Source: Tillandsia leiboldiana (Eukaryota > Streptophyta > Magnoliopsida > Poales > Bromeliaceae). Taken from it: a stretch of 64,000 nt of DNA. The position numbers and the translations under genes were made by a program. The first letter of the stretch is position 1. Each line of letters begins with the position of its first letter. Location of the stretch: contig CM055062.1 of assembly GCA_029204045.2 (NCBI GenBank), positions 4,696,648 to 4,760,647 on the forward strand, read 5' to 3'. The notes beneath the pieces were generated by a model. The model did no database searches, had not been told where the DNA came from, and saw only the letters and a list, made by a program, of their open reading frames with translations. Positions 51,664 to 62,999 of this stretch are shown piece by piece.

Positions 51664-54600
51664 AAGTAGGATTCAGATTATTTATTACCTGCATTAATTC
51701 CACCAAAATCCTCTGTAACTATCAGATCTGGTGATGCGTCGAAATCGCTGTGCCCAATCGCAGCGAGCAAAATGCTTTCCTGTAATCATTCATGCCAACA
51801 ATTTAGAAAGGACAACAAAGAGTATGGGTGAAATTGGTTTTAAAATAAAAAATAAAAATAAAAATAGAGAGAAATTAAAAATAAAATGATAAAATCTTTT
51901 TATATATTTGGTTCAGATTAAGTATCGAAATTGGTGTAATTGATTCATAATTTCGATATTCAAAAAAAATTATTATCAAAAAAAATACAAGATATAAAAA
52001 TAATTTAAAATTGAATTTGCATCTCAAAATATAAAATTAATTTTATAATTTAAATTCAAACTAAAAGTTAAATATTAAAAATTTACGTCAAAATATATTG
52101 AAATGTTAAGTCAAAATTTTAAATATATTTTTTAAAAAATTTTAAATTTTAAATTGAGAGAATGATTCAAAATATAAAATAAATTTTTAATTTAATTCAA
52201 ATTCAAATTCAAATTTATAATTACATTTAAATTTATACATCAAATTCAAAATACTTGAAGAAAAGAATCGCATCCCTTCGATTTTTCAAATTTGTAATCT
52301 AAACTTAGAATAAAGAAATGAAACTGCATTCCTTCGATATTCTAAATTAATAATCTACGCAATAAAAAAATATTTCGCATCCCTTCGATTTTTTAAATTT
52401 ATAATTTATGCATAGAATAAAGAAAGGAGCTGCATCTTTTTAATTTTTTAAATTTGTAATTTAACCTTAGAATGAAAAAATGGAGAGTTATTGAGGGTGA
52501 AAAAAAATTTGTCACACGACAAAAATTATTGAAAATTGTATAGATATCTTATTTCAACTTTGCAATGATATATTATATTTTTTTTCCTTTTGTTTAAAAA
52601 AAAAATGATAATAAGTGTTTTTTTTTTAGGCTAAATTAAAAAGAAAAATCTCCACCCTCAAAATCTCCAATCACTTACTACATTAAAATTTATGCAAATA
52701 AGATTTGTTCGGCAATCATTAAAAAATGAAACAGAATTTTATTTTATAATATATTAAATATTTTGAAAAATTTCATACTTTATAAAAATATTACTTTATA
52801 TTTTACTGTTTGGAGTGTGAACTTTCAAAACATACTCTATTTTAAATTTAAACTTTCAATACAAAAATTTAAATATAAAAATATAAATTTTAAATTTTAA
52901 TTTTAAAATTTTAAAATTAGGATTTAAATTTCAAATTTAAAAATATCAAAACTAAATTTGAATGTGAAATTTTAAATTTCAAATTAAAAAAATCAAATAT
53001 AAAATATAAAATTTAAAATTTAAAAATTAAAATTAAAATTAAAATTTAAAATTTAAAATATGAAATTTCAAAATTTAACATTTAAATTTTAAAATTTTAT
53101 AATATTAATTTTATGTTTTAAACATAAAATTTTATTATTTTAAAATAATAAATTTAATCTTAAAATTATAAATTTTAATTTTAAAATAACAAATTTTAAT
53201 TTTACAATTTAGAATTTGAAATTTGAAATTTGAAAATTTAAATTTAGATTTTATTTTTTATTTTTAAAATTTTTTAGTTTCAAATTTTAAATTTTAACTT
53301 TAAATTTTAAATTTTAAATTTTAAATTTCAATTTTTTTAATTTTTTATTATAAAATTTTTTATTTTAAATTTTAAATTTTTAATTTTAAATTTTTAAATA
53401 AAGAGGACGACCGAGAAGTCGTACAAGAAATGGGAAAAAAAATTTCACCGGCCTAGTAAGCTTTTTTTTTTTTCCCAAAAAATATTCCAAAAATTTAATA
53501 ATAGGTTATATTCTTTTTAGTATGTTGGACCATCCAAACGGACTAAGTAATAAAAAAATAAGACTTTTTAAAAAACATAGTAAAATAACTCAAAACTCTT
53601 TGTATTTTGTCATTATTTTAAATAGCTCTAAAAATTTAAAATAAATATTAAATTTAGCTACAAAAATTTTATAAAAATAAATTGACCGATAAAATTAATT
53701 ATGATTAATAAAGCATAAATATAAAATTAAATAAAATTATTCAATAAACTATTAATTTTGATAATACTAGCGAAATAAAAATTTCTTTTATCTATTTTTT
53801 ATTTATTTTCTGAGTTGCTTAGCACATGGATATTGAGAAGTTAAATATGTGATATACCAACTGGTTTTATTAAAATTTTATAATCTAATTCACCAATTAT
53901 TTTAAAATTTTAAATTTATTTGAAATAATAATAATAATATATATAAGGAGATAATTGATATAATTTTAATGTGGGGTTACTCATTCACTAATTATACAAA
54001 TTTTTATTTATATATTTGACGGTTTTGTTTTGTTCACGGTGATCTAAACTATTTACACTTTTTAGAAACCAAATTTAAAAATTTGACATTATTTGATTAG
54101 TTATCAAGTCAGTTTTAAAAGTGATAATTTTTAATAACTAATATATGATAAATTTCACACAACATATTCATTAGATAAATAATATTACAAACTTATTAAA
54201 TTTTATTTTAAAAAAATTAAATTATTTAAATTATATTTAAAATTCATTTATATTTTGTATTACCAAAAGAAATATGCAAATAAATGATGATCTTATTTAC
54301 TCCTAAAAGGTATTCTATCTGTACTCCTATTTATTTATTATTGATATGTTGATATTTATAATTGTAGCGATCCGACTAATTAGCAATAATAACTCGTTGG
54401 GTCCAAATCACAGTCCAAAATACTTAAGCACAGTTATTATTATTAGTGTCCATATTTTTTTATATGTCCAAACATATCCAAACATATTCACATTCGCATT
54501 CGATGTGGGACTATTGGGTATCACAATAATATATAAACTTTTTATTAGTTCTTGTTATGAATTTATCAATATATTAATAATATATGGGCCGTGTTAACAC

Positions 54601-55862
54601 CCAATTTTTCACATTATCTAAAATATATATATAAAAAAAAGTTACACATTTATACAAAATTTTAAAACAACGTGGTAGATTATTAATAAGGGATTCTTAC
54701 CAGGGATATGTTTGGATTGGTTATCACTGTGTCCTGAAATGCAATAAAAATTAATAAAAAAAAAATGATGGTTAATATATATCAAAGTAATAAGGTAGAC
54801 AAAAGCAAGAGCAATTCTATCCGTATATTTATTTAAGAGGTAAAATATATATCACCAGTATAATAAAATTAAGTTATAGAAATATATTTTTATGATACTT
54901 TTATAAAAGTGTCATATTTATATTCTATCCATATCCAAAATTAGGTTATAGAAATATATTTTTAGAACATATTACAATAATGTATCGCTATACACCCTAA
55001 CGACTCCACATATAGCGACACTAATAATAGGTGTCGATTTTTTTGTCAGTAATATTTTTTTTAAATTTTAAAAATACTTAAAAATGTCGCTATAGCATAA
55101 TTTTGTTGTAATGCACATTTATTTCAAAATAAAAAATTTTATACTAGTCATTTTAAAATGATTAGTTAAATTTATTTTATTTTAAAATAGATGGGGTGTA
55201 TATTTTATATCTGTACCCATCCTAAAATGGGTGAAATGTACATTTTACACATGTACACCCTATTCGTTTTAGGATGGTGTCAGAGACGAACCCAGAATTT
55301 TAGTTTTAGGAACACTAAAAATATATTATACAAAATATATTAATTTTTAAAAAATATTAATAAAAAATTTATATATAAATAATTTATTATTCATTAGTTT
55401 TTGAGTTTTTAATATTTTTTTTTTAAAAAAATATATAGTATAGTTACCTTTACCATTAAAATAATAATGATCTAGAGATCTACGAAAAAATTATGTAAAA
55501 AAATTAAATATTAAGATCTAATATAATTTACAAATTAAGTATTATGATATATTAAAAAATCAAGTATTAAGATTTAATATAATTTGTAAATTAAATATAA
55601 CGATACGGTAGAGTTAATTTGCTCTCGTGGCCCATAAGTTAATATTATTTAAAAAAAAAAAATATTTTGATCCCTAAAATTTACACTATTTTAATTTTTT
55701 TAATAACTTAATAATGAACGTTTATATAATTTTAAAAATATTATAGGGTCATGATCATTTTAGGTCTTCATATGACTTCGTCCCTTGGTGATGTGAATTT
55801 TTTTAATAACTTCGAAATTACTAGTAAAAAAGTGCTCATTTTAATAGGAAATACTTGTTTAA

Positions 55863-55935
<73 letters not shown>

Positions 55936-57588
55936 AAATGAGTTTTTCAATCCTCTTAGAATTTGATAATTGTGACAAAATTTTACAGAAAAGCTTAATT
56001 TAACATATAGTAGTGGTATTGGAAGAATGAAAAAAAAGAGTCGTTTTAAAAATTAGTATTAAAATCTACAACATACATTTTATTTATTTAATAAGTAAAA
56101 GATATTTATTTGCCACTTGATATGATTATTGATATGATCATTAATAACACTCAATTTATTAAATAACTGTATTATAAGATACACTTATTTTTTAAGTTAC
56201 ACAAATAACTTTATACTGAATTTTATGTACAAGAATCCTCCTCCATTATGGTACATTTTGAAATAGAGCACCCAAGTATTAATTTCTTGTGACATCATAT
56301 TAATTTTTTTAGTTTTCATTCAATTTATTTTCATCAATTATATTATGTAATATAATTGATGAAAATATTTTTTAAAATAGATCATAATATTTAATAATAA
56401 TAATTTAATATTTTTTAAATTCAAAATTATGATAAGACTAAAATACAAAAAAATATTTGAAAATAAATTTTTTTTTACTTTTTTTTTGGGCTCACTTCGT
56501 CAATATCATAATTTTTATAAATTTTTTTTATAAAAATATTTTCTTTATATTAGCACTATAAAGTAAAGTTTGAAGACTAGCATCCGTTTAACAATCATTG
56601 AAAAATAAAATAGAATTCTAGTTTACAACGTATTTAATATTTTGAAAAATTTAATATTCTGTAAAAATATTACTCTATTTTTTACTATTTGGATTGTGAA
56701 TTTATTTTTAAAAAATATTTTAAATTTAAACTTTCAATACAAAAAAATTAAATTTATAAATATAAATTTTTAATTTTAAAATTTTAAAATTAGGATATAA
56801 ATTTCAAATTTAAAAATTTCAAAATTGAATTTGATTTTTAAAATTTTAAAATTTGAATGTGAAATTTCAAATTTTAAATTTTAAATTTCAAATTAAAAAA
56901 TTCAAATATAAAATTTAAATTTAAAATTTAAATTTCAAATATAAAATTTCAAAATTTAAAATTTCATAATATTAATTTTAAGTTTTAAACATAAAATTTT
57001 ATTATTTTAAAATAATAAATTTTAAATTTTAAAATTTAAAATTTAAATTTAGATTTTTTTTAAATTTTTCATTTTCAAATTTTAAATTTTAAATTAAAAT
57101 TTTAAAATTTTAAATTAAAATTTTTAATTAAAAAAAAGGGTAAAATGCGAAAAAGAGCCCGTGAGAACTCATAGGCGGAAATAAAAAATATTTTTCTTCT
57201 GAGTTTTTTTTTTTTTTTTTTTCCTAAAAATATTCCGACATACCAAAATTACATTATTATCTTGTACATTGTTGGGCATCCAAATGAATCGATTGATAAA
57301 AAAAAATAATTTTTTTTACAAAATAAAATAAAATAAAATAATCTCAAACTATATTTAGAAAGTTTTCCAACCAACCAGCCTAAAACTCTCCCGGCTTCAT
57401 AGCTAGAGGACAAAATGTGCCGAGTGACAAAAATAAATAAATAAATAAATAAATTGCTATTTGTATATATTTAATATTTTATTTATTTAGAATAAAACAT
57501 ATTTTATGATTAATGGAAATTTTTTTATTTTTGGATGGATAATATGTGTATTATATATTACGTTTATAATATATGAATAGTATTATTA

Positions 57589-57623
<35 letters not shown>

Positions 57624-58331
57624 AGAAGAAGAAGAAGGAGGATAATGCTACCTATATATAACAAATAGAATATATGATAGAAGTATTTTTATTAGTCATA
57701 TTAATATAACTAAATAAATAAAATATAAAATATATACCCATAAATAATATTTAAAAATAAACAGAAATAACAAAGCGGCAAACGAAACGGCAATTTTTTT
57801 TTTGGGGGGAGGGGGGGGGGACTACGGGGGACTTACGGCGTCGTTCCAGAACACCCAGTCGTAGCGGGGGAGCAGGGATCGGACGGCGAGGATCTTGCTC
57901 CAGCTGGGGGGCCGGCGGGGATCGACGGTTCCGCGTGCGTCCACGTAGTCGTACCCCATCCGCGCGGCGTACCCTCTCTTGTTCCCATCCACCGCCTCCA
58001 TCACCCCTTGGAACGACCTCATCCCCCCTCCCCCATTACCTTCCTCCTCGGCCAAGCTCACTATCGCCATCCTCCTCCTCCGCCGCCCCCCACCTCCTCC
58101 TCCGCCGCCGTCCTCCTCTCCGGCGTCCTCGGCGGAGCAGCGCCGGCCGAGGGCGTTGGCGCGGCGGAGCGCTGCGGGGGCGGCGGCGTGGAGGACGAAG
58201 AGCAGCAACAGCAGCAGCAGCAGCAGCAGCAGGCTGAGGAACCAGTAATGGCGGCGGCGATGAAGCAGGAGGAGGAATCTGGCGCGGGGACGGGAGCGGG
58301 AGCGGCGATCGGAGAACCGAGCAGGAGACAT
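47997..58331 (-). CDS. Golgi galactosyltransferase, GMA12/MNN10 family (GT34-like), five exons
   Basis: Exons (minus strand): 57837-58331, 54701-54733, 51689-51779, 49381-49641, 47997-48097; total 981 nt, 326 residues. All introns are GT-AG and the phases agree (0, 0, 1, 1). Residues 29-49 (HYWFLS, eleven Leu, FVL) form one membrane anchor after a short basic N-terminus: a type II Golgi protein. A disordered Gly/Arg linker follows, then the catalytic domain from about residue 87: MAIVSLAEEEG, GYAARMGYDYVDARG, PSWSKILAVRSLLPRYDWVF, the nucleotide-sugar/metal DxD at 164-166, ITNPNISL, TEDFGGINAGVFLVRRS, WWNATSFVQFGSTRSGDNAA, MQCLFNSYPW and, near the end, DGDFLVHLAGIDDKKRW. The family transfers galactose, mannose or xylose onto glycans; the acceptor here is unknown. 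Introns of 3.1, 2.9, 2.0 and 1.3 kb are filled with repeats. The start is the first ATG of a GC-rich exon; the stop is TAA at 47997-47999. Confidence 0.92.
48111..48158. repeat. (TAAA)n / (AAT)n microsatellite in intron 4
   Basis: aataataataat followed by about ten aaat units, a few bases upstream of the exon 5 acceptor on the gene strand, where it reads as a T-rich tract. Confidence 0.9.
49028..49059. repeat. (TA)n microsatellite
   Basis: About 16 TA units at the left edge of the family C MITE copy 2. Confidence 0.95.
49060..49284. mobile_element. Family C MITE, copy 2 (intron 4)
   Basis: ttgagcttctatgcttgtaa at the left, ttgtaccagcacaatagccg at the right (imperfect inverted repeat). The interior ggttaggatgatggtaggcc and agatctaacggtagaaaact match copy 3 and, inverted, copy 1 at 5197. 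Flanked by TA repeats. Confidence 0.8.
49381..49641 (-). other. Glycosyltransferase exon 4
   Basis: 261 nt encoding VFLVRRSAWSEWFLDTWWN ... FNSYPWIPSPKSLYRL ... SAWT plus one base. The acceptor (gaaaatgggatag) lacks a pyrimidine tract and the donor is gtttttcc, both weaker than at the other exons. It sits between two copies of the family C MITE. Confidence 0.9.
49671..49751. repeat. (TA)n microsatellite
   Basis: About 40 TA units, 28 bp beyond the acceptor side of exon 4. Confidence 0.97.
49753..49990. mobile_element. Family C MITE, copy 3 (intron 3)
   Basis: Same orientation as copy 2. Close to the right end it has a short internal duplication of caattatttggtgcttgta. Flanked by TA repeats (left) and tatatgtatatata (right). 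Confidence 0.8.
50815..51198. mobile_element. hAT-like MITE in intron 3, 384 bp
   Basis: Terminal inverted repeats tagggatgtcaatag (left) and ctattgacattccta (right), flanked by an 8-bp target duplication ttcttcgc / ttcttcac (7 of 8 match), as expected for hAT elements. The interior is rich in ttcgaattcgaat motifs and has no transposase. Confidence 0.8.
51689..51779 (-). other. Glycosyltransferase exon 3
   Basis: Acceptor atgattacag, 91 nt encoding ESILLAAIGHSDFDASPDLI and VTEDFGGINA plus one base, donor gtaata. The last base combines with exon 4 to make a Gly codon (GINAGVFLV). Confidence 0.92.
52700..53540. repeat. AT-only dispersed repeat, copy 1 (intron 2)
   Basis: Begins with caatcattaaaaaatg and a gaaaaatttcatact motif, then about 550 bp made almost only of alternating short A and T runs (aaatttaaaattttaaa), with a palindromic core around ttatgttttaaacataaaat. 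The same order of motifs is at 56575-57350. Confidence 0.7.
54363..54525 (-). mobile_element. Solo TRIM LTR in intron 2
   Basis: 163 bp. On the minus strand it runs tgtgatacccaatagtccca ... gtcggatcgctaca, with a TATA-like tataaaaaaa inside and a perfect 5-bp target duplication ataat (54358-54362, 54526-54530). Related TRIM sequences lie at 46016-46335 and about 60800-61385. Confidence 0.85.
54701..54733 (-). other. Glycosyltransferase exon 2 (33-nt micro-exon)
   Basis: Acceptor gcatttcag, exon encoding DTVITNPNISL (11 codons), donor gtaaga. It supplies the second Asp of the DxD motif. Without it the protein would lose 11 residues in frame. Confidence 0.9.
55867..55932. repeat. (TA)n microsatellite in intron 1
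   Basis: About 33 TA units. Confidence 0.97.
56575..57350. repeat. AT-only dispersed repeat, copy 2 (intron 1)
   Basis: caatcattgaaaaataaaat, ttttgaaaaatttaatatt and taagttttaaacataaaatt follow in the same order as in copy 1. No coding capacity. Confidence 0.7.
57590..57640. repeat. Poly-A followed by GAA repeat in intron 1
   Basis: About 30 A followed by agaagaagaagaagaagg. Confidence 0.9.
57837..58331 (-). other. Glycosyltransferase exon 1
   Basis: 165 codons, ending ..WVFWNDA followed by the canonical donor gtaagt. Very GC-rich in an AT-rich landscape, typical of monocot first exons. A CTG repeat encodes the Leu run of the membrane anchor. Confidence 0.92.
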
Positions 58332-58649
58332 CGGAGGAGGGATAGGAGAGAGAGAGAGAGAGAGGTAATTAAGAAGCTCAATCTATCTTTGGATTTCCAC
58401 TTAGGGTTTGCGATTAGGGCACGCTACTGATCGAGTTGTTCAATTTAATTTGACAATGAATTCATTCAGAAGAGAGAGAGAGAGGGGGTGGATGGAGGAG
58501 GAAGAAGTACTCAAATGAAAGGTTAAGAGATAAAAGGTACATACTTTGTCATTTTTTTCTTCCTCTTTGTCATTTTGTTCTTCTTCTTCTTCTAAGTTAG
58601 GACGTTTTTCTAGAACATTTAATAATAATAATATTATTTCTAGAACATT

Positions 58650-58680
<31 letters not shown>

Positions 58681-58789
58681 TTGTACGGGCAATCGAAGTT
58701 GAAAAGCTATTTCATAGGTTAAACTAATGTGAAGCCCATGTTATTTAATTTTACCCTCGTGATCATATAACGACCTTTTGGATGCGTTT

Positions 58790-59830
58790 GATTCAGATAT
58801 ATAAGCAAAAATTAATTATTTTTGGGATAGATATAAGTTTAGGTACAAATCGAAATTAAAGTAATTTTATGTTTGGTTGAATATAAAAATTATACCGGAA
58901 ATAAGAAAAATTATATTTGGTAAGTTAAAAAAAATAAGAAAAATAGAGAGTACTAAAATTTTAATTAAAAATAAAAATTTTACTGATATAATTTTAAATA
59001 TTTAATTTAAAATATTTATTAAAAAATTTATTAAAATTTATATTTTTACTTATATATAAAAAAATTTATTAAAAAAATTTTGGTTTTTGAAAATTTATAA
59101 TTTTTTAAAAATTCAAAATTTTATATATAAAAAAAAGGTATAAATTTATAAATTTAAAAATTTTAAAAATTTGGTGAATTATTTATTAAAAATTAAAATT
59201 AAAAATTTAAAAATTTGTATAAATTGCAAAAATAATAAAATTTAAATTTTTATAAATTGATAAATTTATTAAAAACTAAAGTTAAAAATTTTAAAAACTA
59301 TAAAATTTAAAATTTTAAATTTTATAAATGTTAAAAATTTTAATTTTAATTATCTCAAAAAATTACAAAAATAGAAGCAAAAATTTTAATTTTAAAATTA
59401 GTATAAATTTTAAAAAATTTATAAAAAAATTTGAATAAATTTAAAAATTTTAAAATTAATTAATTTTTAAAAAAATACAAAAAATATATTTTTTAAAATT
59501 TATTAAAAGGTAAGTTAAAAATTTTAAAATTTATAAAATTAAAAAAATAAATTTTAAATTTTATAAATTTAAAGATCTTATAGTTTAAAATTTTTTAATT
59601 TTAAAAAAAAAAAAAAAAAAAAGAAAAAAAGAAAACAGCAGGTGGAACAACTCCTTCCACCTGTGAGTGGGAACGGCTTGTTCCTTGGGGGATAACCCGC
59701 TAGGGGTGGGAACAAGCAGTTCCCACCCTTACAATCTTATTTGGTATAATTAGGAGGGGATAAGGACTTATTCCCCTCTAATTCCACTTCCCAAATGAGA
59801 CATTTGAAAACCTTTCGATATTTGGATAAA
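58790..59830. repeat. AT-rich repeat with a strong central hairpin
   Basis: ttggatgcgtttgattcaga at the left and caaatgagacatttgaaaac at the right enclose about 800 bp of A/T-run sequence and a GC-richer centre. The centre holds an 18-bp inverted repeat, gtgggaacggcttgttcc (59667-59684) and ggaacaagcagttcccac (59709-59726), with one mismatch. It is probably a non-autonomous element; no target duplication was resolved. Confidence 0.5.
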
Positions 59831-60799
59831 AATTTATAGAATTAGAATATTAATAAATTTTTATAATTTAGTAAATAAATAAAAAAATACTATAATTTAA
59901 AAAATTAAAATTAATCAAAAAATAAATTTAATATTAAAAAGTTTATCGGCCAGAAAAATATATATATGTGTAATTAAAGATTCTCTTAATTTTAATTTTG
60001 TAATTGGATAATACTTTAAATCTTATCAAATAATTTTTAGACTAATTTTTCTGATTAAGATTATTAATTATCTAGTTATTTTGATCCCACATTTTGCTCA
60101 TAATAAATGGGTAAATAATATTTAATTCAATAATGAATGCAACTTTAATTGATGCTTTGTTTGGTTGCTAAGGTTGTTGGTACACATGATCACCTTTTAA
60201 TTAGAGGATGTCCATTTCCCAAAAATTAAAAAAAATCTAATTTTAGTTTATTCTTATATTATTATATTATATTCAAATTTCTACTCAGGTATTTTATTTA
60301 AGGGTTAATTTTATACGGCTTCCTGTAAACATATCGAATAGCAGGTATATCCCTATAAAGTTTAGTTTTTTATATTTATTCCATCAAAATTCTAAGGTTA
60401 TTCATATATATACCTACTGTCTATCCCTGTTAGAAAAATCTAGTTAATTATAGATTAAATACTTAATCTTGATTAGTTTGTGAGGTAAATTTATCTTTTT
60501 ACCCTTCCATATATTTCTGTATTATTTTTTGAAGGGATATTTTTAAAAGGACAAAATTGTCATTTCACATATAATCTGTTAAAAAATAAACAGTAAACTA
60601 ACGATAATAAAGTTAAACATTGTAAAAATATATCTGCTATTCGATATGTTTATACGAAACCGTATGCAATTAATCCTTTATTTAATTATACCTTAATAAA
60701 GCATCATAAGGGAGTGTGGAGATGTAGAATTAAAAATCTGTATATATCATTTATATATCCACCACTATTTTAATTCTGAGTAAGGAATTATGAGACGGT

Positions 60800-61385
60800 G
60801 ATTCTGTGCTTTTTATATTTTAATTTTTATGACATTCAATATTTTTATATGAAATATGAATAGGATTGTGATTGAATATATAAGAAACATAGGCGTAATA
60901 ATAATAACTAGATTTAAGTATTTTGGATTGAGATTTGAATCCAACAGAGTCAATCATTAGCCGAAAGTGTGGAGTGAGATTCGACTGAGCCGGAGTCTGA
61001 ATGATAGGGTTAGCGAAACAAGTTTCACATCATCTGGTAATTTTGAATTGTGTATGTTTGGGCTGACGAAAACGTTAGGTCTAAATGGGAGCACGTCAGT
61101 CCTAAACGAGTGGAGTCAGTGATACCCCAATATGTTTGGACTGATAGGGACATTAGGCCTAAACGGGAACGTGATGCTTAAACGGTGAATCTGCGACACG
61201 TCAATAATCCCACATCGGAACATCAAGCATAAACGGAGGACCCCACTACTCCTACATCGGATAGAAATAAAATTATGGGTATATAAAAAATGTGGACACT
61301 AGTAATAATAATTGAGCTTAGACATTTTGAATTATGATTTAGGTCCAACGAATTATTATTGCTAGTGGGCCGAATCGTTATAATT
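60800..61385 (+). mobile_element. TRIM element (related to 54363-54525)
   Basis: The LTR-type block taagtattttggattgagat with aataataataact is at 60895-60960 and again at 61300-61385 (gagcttagacattttgaatt, cgaattattattgctagtgg). Between them is an interior with gactgagccggagtctga and gctgacgaaaacgttaggtc, which also resembles the interior of the 5S-type TRIM (about 3090). The second LTR seems to start near tgataccccaatatg (about 61110). The outer left end is not resolved. Confidence 0.55.
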
Positions 61386-61686
61386 TTAGTTTGAACTTTT
61401 AAAATTATAAGATCAAATTCTATAAAATAATATAATTGACTAAATATTATCACATTATTAATATAAAACAATCACAATACTGTTACACGAACAATACATC
61501 AATATTCAAAATTTGTGCAATTTTATCTTACTTCAACTGTCCACTTTTTGAAACTTAGTTAAATTTTTTTTGGTTGTTTAAAAAATATTTTCAAACTGGG
61601 GGTTTCATCACCACCACTCCAGCTTAATTAATTGGTCAAAAGTCAAAGTCGTTGCCGTGATGCTATCGACTATTTAAGGATTTTGA

Positions 61687-61690
<4 letters not shown>

Positions 61691-61717
<27 letters not shown>

Positions 61718-61718
61718 C
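61691..61718. repeat. Poly-T tract
   Basis: About 28 T. Confidence 0.9.
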
Positions 61719-61871
61719 TTTTTTGCTTTTCTAGAACATTGCACTATGACTTTTATTTGCTCTGGTGTAGCTCGTATCTCTGTAATTATTGTGTTATTAA
61801 AAATAATATTTTTATTTTTATTTATTTATTTACACAAAGATATTTTTGATATTTTTTTAGTGTATCAATAA

Positions 61872-62715
61872 ATAAAAATAAAAATACCTCAAATATACTA
61901 TAACTTTAGTATCATATTTATTTAGCTTACTGATGCTTGAGAATGAGACGTTCAGATAGTAGGAACTAAAAAATTTTTGTGGAATTTTATAATCTCTTCA
62001 ACGAATTTAAAAACCTACCTCCTTTTGGTAATTTTTTTTTCTTAAAATTTAAATTTAAAATGACTAAAGTATTTTATATTTATTCCAAAAATTTAAATTG
62101 AGTGCAAAAGATAAATAAAGCTATCAACAATTTTATAGTCAAATAGTTATGATTTTTATATGATTAATTTAGTGTAAAAGAATATTTTATGGTAATTTTA
62201 TTGTTATAGTACGGCAAAATTTGTATTCAATAAAAAATAATATATTTTAGTGTATTGTAAGATATGTATTAAACAAAAATATAACAACAACAGAGAAATT
62301 CTATTTTGAGAATCGATTTTCAAATAAATTAATTTTCAGTGAAAAATTTAAATCTCGTGAACTAAACTAGTCCTAAAAATAATTTTTTAAAAAATCAAAC
62401 CTTTGGATCTATGAATTTGCTTATTGTTGGAACTTACAAACCATATACAATAGTATATAATTACTCCACAATAAAATTACAAATTATTTAAACATACCTA
62501 TGTAAAATAATGTTATATAAAATATTAATCTGAAGAGTATAGCTGGGTGGATGCTTTATATTTTGGAGCATAGTTTAATTATGTTATGAGTGTAGAAAAT
62601 TTTTTTTATGAGGTGTTTGGAGGACTTAAAAACACATAAATAAATTGGAGTATAGTTAAACTATACTCTAAAAAGTAGGAAAAAAGTAAAATTCAAATTA
62701 TTTTTTGGAAATCTA
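61872..62715. other. AT-rich intergenic sequence
   Basis: Nothing identifiable. Confidence 0.6.
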
Positions 62716-62719
62716 AATT

Positions 62720-62990
62720 TTATTTATCATGTCGCAACCGACTCTTTTTTTCTTTTCGCTCGTCTCCCTCCCATCGCACACCTCTTCTCTCCCACCGGCC
62801 ATTTTTCTCTGCACGCCCCAACTCCCCAACCCTATCATTGCCTATCTCTTTCCATCCAACTGTATTTTTCTCCACACACCCCAAAACCCCAGCATTGCCT
62901 ACCTCTTCTCTTTCCACACCCATTGCAACAGAGTTTTCTCTCCACATTTCAATATCCTAACTCTAACAACAGAGTTTTTAAAACTTGCCA
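62720..62990. other. Pyrimidine-rich patch with a short direct repeat
   Basis: A C+T-rich island in an AT-rich surround. cattgcctatctctttccat (62837) recurs as cattgcctacctcttctctt (62892), and ttttctccacacacccc resembles ttttctctgcacgcccc. Open frames on both strands have no recognisable family; it may be the centre of a non-autonomous element. Confidence 0.4.
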
Positions 62991-62999
62991 ACGGCTAGT

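Noticed and set aside
58008..58430. Poly-Gln open frame on the plus strand opposite glycosyltransferase exon 1
   Set aside because: It is the antisense reading of the CTG/Leu repeat; the minus-strand frame has clear family motifs and joins to four further exons.
62720..62998. 75- and 89-codon open frames on the two strands
   Set aside because: They reflect a stop-poor pyrimidine-rich patch; no recognisable motif or splice-linked partner exon.
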